The notes under the pieces are model-generated. The model saw only the letters and a list, made by a program, of their open reading frames with translations. It ran no database searches and had not been told where the DNA came from. Below are positions 37,630-48,110 of a stretch of 64,000 bases of DNA, in pieces; position 1 is the first letter of the stretch; the number at the start of each line of letters is the position of its first letter. The stretch is from Micropterix aruncella (Eukaryota > Arthropoda > Insecta > Lepidoptera > Micropterigidae): the NCBI GenBank assembly GCA_944548615.1, contig OX155960.1:14154447-14218446 (forward strand). Reading direction: 5' to 3'. The position numbers were made by a program, and so were the translations under genes.

Positions 37630-38499
37630 TCATTTAAAATCAAATAAAAAAATAAAAAAATAATAACCTTAAAATAGACTGTCAACTGTCATCTAATATG
37701 TTCATAATTCATTAAAATATTAAATAAAATTGGGTTTACCTTGTCATTCGGTGGTTGTTCAGCGACTTGTATAGTGAGCGTTTTGTTTTGATTATTTTAT
37801 ACGTCATAGTGTTGTTTTCCGAATGTAATCCATGAAGCAATTTCTGTTGTGATGTTATTCATCATATCCACAAACATTATATGGTGGTTGTTATTAGGTT
37901 GGTGTAGTTAGACTGGAACATTATCGAATATAAGTCCAGTGCTCACAACAGGTTGCCGCAGTTTCAGTGGAACCAATGCGACAATGCGTTCGTTCTGAAA
38001 AGTAAAGTTTTATTTAAGTGGCAGTGCAGCAAAGCGTTCTAGGCAGGAAAGTGAGGCTTCGATGAGGTGTCAACGAAATTGGTGTGACACAGTAGCACAC
38101 ATTATTTAGGGTTTCAGTGTCGAATGAAAGGATCGGTATGCCTATTAGATTGGCTACCGTATTATAGATGGTGATGAGTGCAGAGATTTATGATTGAAAG
38201 AATGTAAGAGCTTGTATGAAAGATTAATTACCGAGCTGTTCAACGTTCTTCTTGGGCTAATCCTTAAAAGTAGGTTCCTTGAATCGAATAAGGGCTTATC
38301 CTTGAATAGAATAAGGAAGGATTGGATCCCGGGTCGGACGCGTGAGGGGCACATCGTTGACCCAGAGTCATGTGAGTTCACAGGTTAGAATCAGCGCGTG
38401 CTTAAAGCTGTCAAACTTGGGAAGCGTGTAGGAATGTTGGATGTTATCTACTTACGTGAATAAGGCGAAAATTCCGCTGCTTCCGTGAATTTTCGGTTC
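37630..38499 (+). other. gypsy 3' non-coding region, no env
   Basis: About 870 bp between pol and the PPT hold no open frame above about 75 codons and nothing resembling an envelope gene. The element is therefore a plain retrotransposon in this copy. Confidence 0.8.
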
Positions 38500-38511
38500 G
38501 AGGCGGGGGGA
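38500..38511 (+). promoter_or_regulatory. Polypurine tract
   Basis: GAGGCGGGGGGA, directly upstream of the 3' LTR (ATTG|TG boundary at 38513), is the expected plus-strand primer. It has a single pyrimidine. Confidence 0.8.
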
Positions 38512-38512
38512 T

Positions 38513-39834
38513 TGTGACACGATTGCTGTTTTCCCCGATAAATTCGCATTGCACTTTAAGTAAACAACAATACACACGCATAAGATGCATGCAGCGCCAT
38601 CTTGATGCAATTCACAAGCTTTGCAAGCTAGGACGGTCATATACGACGTACGACTATCGTAGTATCTACAAGCGTACATTTGACACCGAATCCATTGTCG
38701 GCTAGTCGATTGCCACAAGTAAATCTTGTATTCAGTTATGAAAATGGATTTTAGGAAAAAGAATAATTTTAATTAAGTCGGTAAAAATAAAGAAAGATCA
38801 AATTATAAACCAGGATGCTAGGAAAATTAATACAATAATTTATTTGGGTATTATACAATTTTTAATACACAAAATCATGATTAACATTGGTAATTAAATT
38901 CCGTACGTAAAAACGCGGACACTTAGCCACATTAAATCAGATCCGCTCAACTAGAAATTAAATCTAGTATTTTATAAAAATACTGTAACAATTATTCAAA
39001 TTAATAAAATAAATGTAAATTAAGCACCGGAAGCCTAAACGAGTCGAGTAAGAATCCATCATTAGACGGCCATGTTTCCGCCCTTTCTTTTTCGAATTCG
39101 CAATTCAGCTGGTGCGGTCGATATTAATTGAGAATCCCGTGGTGCACGTAATCAGATAAATTAACCCGGTGAGTTTTGAAGCGGTTGTTCAATATTTAGA
39201 TACAGGATGAATCCTTATCCGTTCGGTTGGGAAGGGATGGATTGAAGAGTGAGCCGACTCCCTAGGATTGGGCAAACTGACTCCTCATTTTCCTTCTCTC
39301 CCACTTATTGCTCCTGTGTAATTACAGGGATTCTCCTATCGGATTAATCTTCTCCGTTGGACCATTCCTGCCGATCTACCTACCGAATCGCAAGACGGTC
39401 GACCGCGACCAACGTAAACATCATCGCACGTACGAGAGTGCCGCCCGTCGCATGTACATCAGCCGCCGTCTCCCGTGGGAAAGCACGGCGTAGAGCGGGA
39501 AGAGGAAGAACGGGGATCGGCCAGCCGAAAAGAAACGCGACTCCGTCGAAGATCGTCACATCCTACATTCCCGTGTCCCCACGTGCTACAATCCAATAAG
39601 TGTTCTAAAATCCAATACTTTGCAAGCCGACCCTGGATAAGGATCGCACGTCTTTTGCTCTTCTTTCGATGATTCTAGTTTCTACTTTCTTTATATTCTC
39701 CTAATGGGGACTAAGATCCCAATAAATCGAATTCTAATAAAAACAAGTGACTTTTACTAAGGGGATTCTAGTTTCTACAGGTTACTATAGATTCTATAGG
39801 TCACCAAAGGTATTCCCCAACTATCTATGTCACA
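38513..39834 (+). repeat. 3' LTR of the gypsy element
   Basis: Exact-length partner of the 5' LTR, offset 7,297 bp. All the segments that I compared are identical, including the short frames and the GC-rich part. Confidence 0.96.

Positions 39835-41543
<1,709 letters not shown>

Positions 41544-41633
<90 letters not shown>
41544..41633. repeat. (AT)n microsatellite, about 90 bp
   Basis: AT repeat with one ATG interruption (about 41620). It is followed immediately by a SINE tail. Confidence 0.96.
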
Positions 41634-41800
41634 TATTTAATTTATTTATCCTATTTTTTATAGTTACATAAAAAAAATGCGTTAATTTTTTTAACACATT
41701 TTAAAAGAATACATATGAAGAAAATCGCGAAAGGGCATTAACTTGTCAGGATTACATCACCCCACTAGGTATACGCCTGTGTTGGGGTGATGGATACATA
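41634..41800 (-). repeat. SINE 3' fragment, same body as the 5S-headed SINE
   Basis: TTTATTTATCCTATTTTTTATAGTTACAT..AAAAATGCGTTAATTTTTT.AAC..CATTTTAAAAGAATAC matches 7614-7692. The 5S head is missing. Instead the sequence continues with a palindromic segment (ATCACCCCACTAGG..TGGGGTGAT, 41756-41790). Confidence 0.65.
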
Positions 41801-42104
41801 GTTCTGTGGTATTATTTGCTGAGCCTGTACGCCTTGCCTGCTGTCCTTCTTCCGTCTTAAAAAAACAATACGTAATATAATTTAGAATAATATAATATAA
41901 ATAATATAATACAACGTATTACAATATAATATAATATCATATGTTATAACATATAAAATAATGTAGCATATTTATATATAATATAGTATAACATAATAAA
42001 ATATAACATATTATAATCTGTATATCTGTATACATATCCATAATTTACATCTATATATCCTATAATTTGTGGTTAGAAATAAAATATTTTAATATATCAT
42101 ACTT
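41801..42104. other. AT-rich low-complexity DNA
   Basis: ATAATATAAT-type simple sequence at about 41875-42030 lies downstream of the minus-strand LINE fragment and may be its degenerate 3' UTR. Confidence 0.45.
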
Positions 42105-42503
42105 TCGCATTCATCTCTAGTATAATTTGAGAGCCAATGAGACACCCGTCTCTTGAACTGGTTGTCGGTTATGTTTAAGATCTGTCCTGTGTACGAGTTA
42201 AATATATTATAGAGTTTAGGTCCGAGATATGCGTAGTGTCGTTGTCCGTATACAGTCCTCATTTTTGGTTGAATCTGTTTTGTCTTTGTGTCTAGTGTTG
42301 TGTTTGTGCTCTGGTTTGTCTTTATCCGTGTTCCTCATGAGGTCCCTCCGATAGCGCACCAGAACAGCGCGTATGTATAGTTGGCGTACGTCAAGTACTT
42401 TAAAGTCTGTATATAGGTCGTCTGACGGGGAGCGATATGGCTTCTTGTTAATGACTCTGAGCAAAGCCTTTTGCGCTTTGACCAGTGATTGAAAGTGGCG
42501 CAT
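42105..42503 (-). pseudogene. Non-LTR retrotransposon C-terminal fragment, frameshifted
   Basis: The minus-strand frame 42503-42216 reads LVKAQKALLRVINKK..., LYIRAVLVRYRRD, HKHNTRHKDK. Near 42250 the reading changes frame and continues QRHYAYLGPKLYNIFNS...NQFKRRVSHWLSNYT to about 42105. This is the usual post-RT C-terminal layout (Q.ra.R.i, NTR, G...YN.., FK..L..WL). The RT and endonuclease are missing. Confidence 0.75.
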
Positions 42504-42949
42504 CTATTGAAAGTGGCCAATGTTCCCAAAATGACCAATTTCGATTTTTTCGATTTTCAGTTGTTTCTTATAATTTTTCCTAAATATTTTTTCTTGTAAA
42601 CCACTCCTGAGTCAAGGCAAACAAAACAAAAAATAATTGAAACCGGTCGAGTCATTTTCTAGATCTTGCGGGACTAACGCACGGCGATTCATTTTTATAT
42701 ATAAGAAGATTATAAATATTTATAGATATTTATAAATATTTGCAGTAGCTACTGATATGTTACATGAAAAGTATATATCTTTGTTAGAAAAAGCATAGCG
42801 GACGTATCCCTCTTTTTAGAGCAAGCCCGTTTTGCACTATTGACATATTCAAGTTGCTGCGAGGCACTAGTGCATTTAACATGGCTCACGTCGTACGTGT
42901 TCACCTCGATAGCGGTTTATATACATGTACCTAAGAGTATGATAGGTAG
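42504..42949. other. Unassigned non-coding DNA
   Basis: No gene is recognised. A 12-bp direct repeat (ATTGAAAGTGGC) occurs at about 42488-42515. Confidence 0.45.
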
Positions 42950-43350
42950 GTTGAGAAAGGCCATTGTACTTTGAGCTATCTCGTGGGCGTCTGGAAGCAA
43001 CAGATGGATCAGCATAGTTACGATGGGAACACTGAAATATGGCATAGCAGTAAAATACTTTCCTGGTTAGATATGTATATATGGATGTGCGCAACTTCAA
43101 CTGTACCATGTAGTTTAATGATAGTCCCGCTGAGCGATCACCCTTTACCCATCCATCTAAAAATTAGGCGTATCATTTGGCAAAATGCAATATCTTTAAT
43201 AGAGCCGAATTAAAGCGAAAAATAATATTATAAATAAATCAGATTGAATTTGTATAACTTCTATGCCCTCAAATTTCTGTTGCTGACAATTTCTCGAAAT
43301 AATTATCCATGCTGTAATGCACCTTCAATTAAATTAATTATATATAAAAG
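42950..43350 (+). repeat. Old solitary relative of the array-2 unit
   Basis: ATATGGATGTGC.CAACTT.AAC.GTACCATGTA.GTTTAA, GCGATCAC, CATCCATCTA, GGCAAAATGCAAT and GAATTAAAGCGAAAAATAA align in order with the forward unit of array 2 (40066-40230) at clearly lower identity, and further blocks follow (CGAAATAATT...AATGC). There is one orientation only and no flanking TA tract. It shows that the family is older than the two arrays. Confidence 0.65.
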
Positions 43351-43594
43351 GCCAATTCCGATAAGAAAGTAAAACTTTCAGGCGACGATCAGTTAAATAA
43401 GTTGCAAACATTTACAGATAGTCAAAGAGGATCCAGACTTGAGGAAGTTTTGTAATTAAAAGATTCGTATCTTGGCGATTAGAAGGTTAGCAGTGACATC
43501 GGAGACGGCTCAATGTGTTGTAAAATTATCTATTAGGATTTACATCATTGGGAAGGTAGCACTCGAAACTTCCCTTTTTTAACTTCAGATATTT

Positions 43595-43775
43595 CTAAGA
43601 AAAACTCTCTCTCTCTCTCTCTCCCTCCCTCTCCCTCTCTCCCTCTTTCCCTCTCTCTACCTCTCTCCCTCTCACACTCTTTCCCTCTCTCCCTGTCTCC
43701 CTCTCGCCGTCTGTCCCTCTCTCCCTCTCACCTTCTCGCCCTCTAGCCCTCTCGCCCTCTCGCCCTCTCGCCCTA
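43595..43775. repeat. CT-rich microsatellite (CTCTCCCT)n
   Basis: Homopyrimidine-rich repeats (CTCTCTCTCC, CCCTCTCGC). They abut the downstream (minus-strand) end of the LINE fragment at 43776, so they replace its 3' end. Confidence 0.9.
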
Positions 43776-44030
43776 TTAGTGCTCCTTAAACGTAACCTGA
43801 GAATCAAAGAGAACTCTTAGATCCTCCTCCTTCACCTTCGCAAATCTACTAAGCACATTACCAGCGATGGAGTAATCATACATCAGAGATGCGGCTAATC
43901 TAGTGTATGTCATCACTGAACATTTAGAGACATTGATAGAGAGATTTTTATTCTGGCTCCAAGACCAAACGGCGTCAATATCGCGCTGGAAAAGCTCGCA
44001 GGCCACAGCAGTTACAGTGGACATGTACAA
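43776..44030 (-). pseudogene. Non-LTR RT fragment (thumb region)
   Basis: LFQRDIDAVWSWSQNKNLSINVSKCSVMTYTR then YDYSIAGNVLSRFAKVKEEDLRVLFDSQVTFKEH is the segment between the RT catalytic motif and the C-terminal domain (W...N.L..N..KC.VM; KDLGV.FDS.L.F..H). It is truncated on both sides, by the CT microsatellite and by the SINE-like repeat. It has the same family look as the plus-strand fragment at about 46.02-46.17 kb (YDYFIAG..., SQLNSKERISQLSV). Confidence 0.8.
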
Positions 44031-44036
44031 ATAGAG

Positions 44037-44500
44037 CTGTCAACTACAACGGGCGAACCCGTCACCTCAAAAAGTTTTAATGGAATTTATCGTTCTGTCT
44101 CCTGTGTGATGAGCGCAGAAGACTTAGGACAAAACAGTGTACCGTCAAGCTCCACCACCTGGCCGTCAGAGGCCAACGCGAGGCACCGGTAAAGGTACCC
44201 AGCGGGCAGCCTTGCCCCCTGACTACCAGTTTGGAAGGATATCTCCGACAGGATTTAATGTTCAGGATACTTCCTACCTCCTGACTGGTTACAGGATCGA
44301 GGTCGCTTGCGCAGTCCTCTTCCTAACGTAGCGGTGAAACGGTGTCAAACGAATCTATTGCGGACCACGGCATCCTTTGTCCAGCTCTTCACCCGGAATC
44401 TGGTAGCCGATGGTCGTTTCAAGAGCAGTCGCCGTAAGGTCAACAACTACCCCAGCTCTATAGGAAATTCTAAGCAGTACCTGTTCAGAAAAGGATGGCA
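44037..44500 (+). repeat. Dispersed tRNA-like repeat, copy 2 (most complete)
   Basis: It runs from CAACGGGCGAACC.GTCACCTCA through ATCGTTCTGTC, TCAAGCTCCACCACCTGG, AACGCGAGGCACCGG, CAGCCTTGCCCCCTGACTACC, GGTTACAGGATCGAGGTCGC and GCGGACCACGGCATCCTTTG to AGGTCAACAACTACCCC and TATAGGAAATTC. Every block has a counterpart in copy 1, copy 3 (minus strand, 58.69-59.07 kb) or copy 4. A short ORF across it is incidental. Confidence 0.7.
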
Positions 44501-44856
44501 AATACTGCATTATTTGGTGCCATTAATATTTAATTAATTCGAAAAACTATCTAAGGAAAAAAAATGGCAGATCCGTGGCTAGGCGAGAAGTTGGAGTTCA
44601 CCGACTTACTACGAGAGGTAGGAGTAAATCCAGAGCATTAATTTTACTTAGGCGGTAACTAGCGCCCCTACGTGACTACGATAAACATAAAAGGGATGTA
44701 CGTAAGCCTGTGAAAGGTTAGACTCAGACAGAATCAGTGGACGTCGCGACTACGGTGTCACACACGTGTATACTTAGGAAAGTAACCGATGGAAACAATA
44801 ATAGAAAACTAGGTTTTAAACTTTTAAGAAACACATTCCCACTAAATCTAATATAG
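44501..44856. other. Unassigned non-coding DNA
   Basis: No recognised gene or repeat. Confidence 0.4.
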
Positions 44857-45115
44857 GTGTTATATTTTGCCCACCTCACAAAGGAGTTATCCAACAAAGT
44901 TGAGCGTTTCCAAAATGTCTGCATTCGTTATATCCATGGCCTCACTGGCCGTCGATCAGAAAAGGAAGAAAAGAGACATGAGAGTTCTTTGTATGTATGC
45001 TTTTCAAGATCTTGGATGGCGTCTTTCCCAATTATCTTACTGGCAGATTTAATGAACTATAGGCTCATGGACGCCCGCTGAGATCAAAAAATAACCTGCT
45101 ACTCTCTATCCCTTT
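44857..45115 (+). pseudogene. Decayed non-LTR C-terminal fragment
   Basis: YFAHLTKELSNKVERFQNVCIRYIHGLTGRR matches the start of the post-RT domain (L...V.R.QN.C.R.I.GL). After it the sense alternates between frames (a DLGW-RRLSQLSYWQI segment is in a neighbouring frame), so it is heavily mutated. Confidence 0.65.
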
Positions 45116-45738
45116 TATTAGCTATTCGTAATGTAATGAAAAAAAGATTAGCGAATAAAAATTAGACTGTGCTTTCTATATTTACAAAATTTAAAGCGGA
45201 TTGGCTTACGGGACAGTCATTTTTCAAACACATTATCCAAATTAAAAATTCTTCCGCCAATTAGTTTTATTCGTCATATGGTCGTATTATACGCCCATTA
45301 TATGTTAAAGCTCTCAATTTCGGACGCCTAAAGTTCCTTAGCAAAGAGATGCCATACGCTGGCGTTTTGAAAAGAACGTGTAAGTTTCATCTTACTACTA
45401 GTATAGCAGTACATTTTAAGTTGGGAAAACGACTAACCTTTTAGTAAAACATATATCCCAGTGGAATAAAACCCTAATTGCCTCGTACCTATTATTATAT
45501 GCTATGTTCTATTAATAATTTAAATGAGAGTTATAAGAATACTTATAAAGAAGTACCTGCATTTAAAATACTTATAAAGAAGTACCTGCTTGAAAGGGGT
45601 CCATTGTATGCTAAGTCTCAATTGCTCTCGCTCTATATTTTATGCAAGGGTTCTGTCTTTAGACCTTTCGGCAATAAATAAAACCACTTAGTCAGCCCAG
45701 TATACAGCCTAATAATAAAATATGAAGAGTATCCGCAT
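45116..45738. other. Unassigned non-coding DNA
   Basis: No gene is recognised. A local duplication (ATACTTATAAAGAAGTACCTGC, about 45539-45590) is visible. Confidence 0.4.
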
Positions 45739-46254
45739 TTGCTTCGTGGAGGTAAAGCGTATCGGAAGCGCAACGAGATGGTTGCCGCGTCTGTAGCTAT
45801 CGCCGAGCTCCTCAATCATCCGCCGCCAACGGTAGCCGATAACCCACTTCCGTGCTCGCAAGCATCGGTTGAGCGGTTACCATGGTTACTGTTTGAACGA
45901 CGCTGCCGTTTCCCGTCTACTGGGACAACGGACAATATCCTCTGCAACCTCATTTCCATACTCATCAAAACAGGTGAATTGTGGCGCTCATACCGCAGCG
46001 CGAGATCGCCTGTTTATCGCCTGTATGATTACTTCATCGCTGGGTGTATGTTTCCTATTGTGGCTAAAGCCAAGGACTTTGTACATTCCTTAAATTCTCA
46101 ATTAAACTCCAAGGAACGTATTAGTCAACTATCTGTAACTTCTTTTACGCTTCTAGGGTTTGCGATAAAGCATTTTTTATTTATTTATAATAAAATAACC
46201 CACCTGGTAGGAATTCCTGCTCTCGGCATTTACAAATTACAAATTATTTATTGA
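45739..46254 (+). pseudogene. ORF fusing unknown GC-rich sequence to a non-LTR RT fragment
   Basis: 171 codons from 45739 (TTG-type start; no good ATG until M14). Residues 1-90 (KAYRKRNEMVAASVAIAELL...) are unlike any family that I know and are more GC-rich than the flanks. Residues about 93-150 (VYRLYDYFIAGC...AKAKDFVHSLNSQLNSKERISQLSVTSFTLLGFAI) clearly match the RT thumb of a LINE (YDY.IAG..L..VAKVKDLGV.FDSQL.F..HISQLS..S..LLGF). The end reads into flanking DNA. I interpret it as an accidental fusion. Confidence 0.55.
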
Positions 46255-46647
46255 TTTCAAATTGTGTGTAGATTCAATATACAAAGGTCTAAACCTAACT
46301 AGGCTGCCGCCTGTTCCAAGGTAGACAATTTATTTTAATTATCCTAAGAAATCTATAATATTATATTTATATAAATTAACAAAATCATACATAATGTAAC
46401 AGAAATATCTTAATTACCTAATTAAAAATTCTTAAGAAAATGTCTTGAAAATTATCAATAACCTATTATTTTATTTTAAAACATGATAAAAATTTATATA
46501 TATTTATATATGTAATAATAAGTATTAATTTGTATTAATAATGTACAAAATAAATTCACAAAAATAAAAATAAAATTATATTTAGAAATCATCAATTTAT
46601 ATTACTACATATACTATTATGTTTTTATTATAATTGATTTTACGTTT
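46255..46647. other. AT-rich non-coding DNA with a short SINE-like core
   Basis: CCTAACTAGGCTGCCGCCTGTTCCAAGGTAGACAA (46290-46325, two short blocks) resembles 47077-47112. The rest is AT-rich simple sequence. Confidence 0.4.
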
Positions 46648-46650
46648 TTA

Positions 46651-47112
46651 CTTTCCTTGCAAGGAAAAAGTATTGTGAACGCACTTTTGTCTGTATATCT
46701 GTGTGTATTCCTCCACGATAGCGCCAAAACGCTCTATCCGATTCTGCTGGAATTTGGCATGCACGCATCATTTGGTCAAGACAAGAGTTAAAAATATTGT
46801 GATTCCAATCGGTAAACTAGGGGACGCGCTAGTCATATCTCAATCTCGAAATATTGGATTTAGAGCTTGAAAATCGTAGATGCATCGTAGAAAAGAGAGA
46901 GGGGTGGGGGGGTTAGGGAGATTGAGAAGGGGGAGGGGTAAGGGGTTCCGTGCGCGAGGGGTTGTCTGCTTGCCGGAAAAGTCACACAACCTATTTGTAT
47001 CTTATAGGGTATACTTTTTCATTTATTATTTCTCAAAAATATACATTATTTATTTAATCGCAACGATTCTGCGTCACCCCTAACTAGACAGCGCCTGTTC
47101 CAAGGAAGACAA
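46651..47112 (+). repeat. Dispersed repeat with G-quadruplex-prone core, copy A
   Basis: It starts with a perfect 16-bp palindrome TTTCCTTGCAAGGAAA (46652-46667) and GTATTGTGAACGCAC, then GTGTGTATTCCTCCACGA, GGCATGCACGCATCATTTGGTCAAG, CTAGTCATA and CTCGAAATATTG. A G-rich block at 46901-46945 has several runs of 3-7 G, then GTTGTCTGCTT.CCGG.AAAA and CACACAACC. The same blocks occur in pieces at 53.59-53.82, 55.04 and 60.76-61.11 kb. There are no terminal repeats or coding capacity, so its class is unknown. Confidence 0.7.
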
Positions 47113-47224
47113 AAAAAATGGTATTATAGCAATTTTAAATGCAATATATGTTTTATAATCTATTGGTTGCCTGAGCTAAGATCGAAATAGTTACGAAGTT
47201 GATATAGTAGAATTAAAAACAAGC

Positions 47225-47347
47225 AAAATAAACTTGGAGGTAAAACTTGGAGGAGATAAAGGACTTGGAGGAAAATAAACTTGGAGAAGGTAAAGTTTGG
47301 AGGAAAATAAACTTGGAGGAAAATAAACTTGGAGGAGGTAAAGTTTG
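47225..47347. repeat. Minisatellite of AAATAAACTTGGAGGA-like units
   Basis: At least six variants of a 16-17-bp unit (AAAATAAACTTGGAGG / AGGTAAAGTTTGGAGG). The 60-codon ORF through it is a by-product. Confidence 0.85.
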
Positions 47348-47984
47348 TGACGTTGTAGGAAATAATCTCTGGATCTACCGAACGAATTTTGAAAATTCTT
47401 TTACGAATAGAAAGCCACGTTATTTGTGAGTGTCATAGGCTATATATTAATCTGAAATATGAAAAGACTTTTTCGTGGTACTTAGTTGGATTTGCAAAGT
47501 AAGTCGGAGAAAAAACTGTCGAATGAAAACGTTTCTTACGAACGCTGCTTTAAGGATGAGAGATATATGATTGAGTTCTAGAGAAAGGTTGTAGAGCTTG
47601 TTAATGCCTACAAAAAAGTCAGAATACTTTTATATTTAAGTCACAAAAATTAGTATTTTATATTTTAAAAAAATATTTATTGGTCATATTATCAACAATT
47701 ATGAATTATTATCAAAATAACTAAATTTATCGTCTCAAGTGTTTAAAACAAAAGACTTTTCCCTTTTACTGCATGAATAGTTAAAGACATAATACGCTCA
47801 AAAATAAGACACTCACAAGAAGACACTCAAAAATAACGGTATTATAGTCAAATTGGCATGCAAATACATACATACATACATATGTAGTAAAAATATAACC
47901 CTTCTTTTGGCAGTCAGTAAATAAATCATAGCACTCAGTACTAACCGAACCACACTCATAATTTCATAACAGGTAAAAAGTTTT
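47348..47984. other. Unassigned AT-rich DNA, probably interior of a non-autonomous Helitron
   Basis: No gene. It precedes the Helitron-type 3' end. I cannot identify the 5' TC end. Confidence 0.35.
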
Positions 47985-47987
47985 ACC

Positions 47988-48016
47988 GCCCAACGAAGTG
48001 GGCACGGGTCAGCTAG
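47988..48016 (+). mobile_element. Helitron-type 3' terminus
   Basis: Stem-loop GCCCA-ACGAAG-TGGGC (47988-48003), nine bases, then CTAG (48013-48016) followed by T. This is the hairpin plus CTRR|T arrangement that terminates Helitrons. The sequence GAAGTGGGCACGGGTCAGCTAG is, to my memory, common in moth and butterfly repeats. The upstream boundary is not determined. Confidence 0.65.
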
Positions 48017-48110
48017 TGTTTATATAAATGCGTTCCTATTTTTGAAATGTCATGAGGATTCACTCAATTTCCGTTCTTTCTTTACTAATTAACCACTGAC
48101 TTAGGTATTT

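Noticed and set aside
37630..38512. Possible env gene of the gypsy element
   Set aside because: The region has only frames up to about 75 codons, no signal peptide or transmembrane segment and no similarity to envelope proteins.
43595..43807. 70-codon Arg/Glu/Gly-rich minus-strand frame
   Set aside because: It is a translation of the CT microsatellite.
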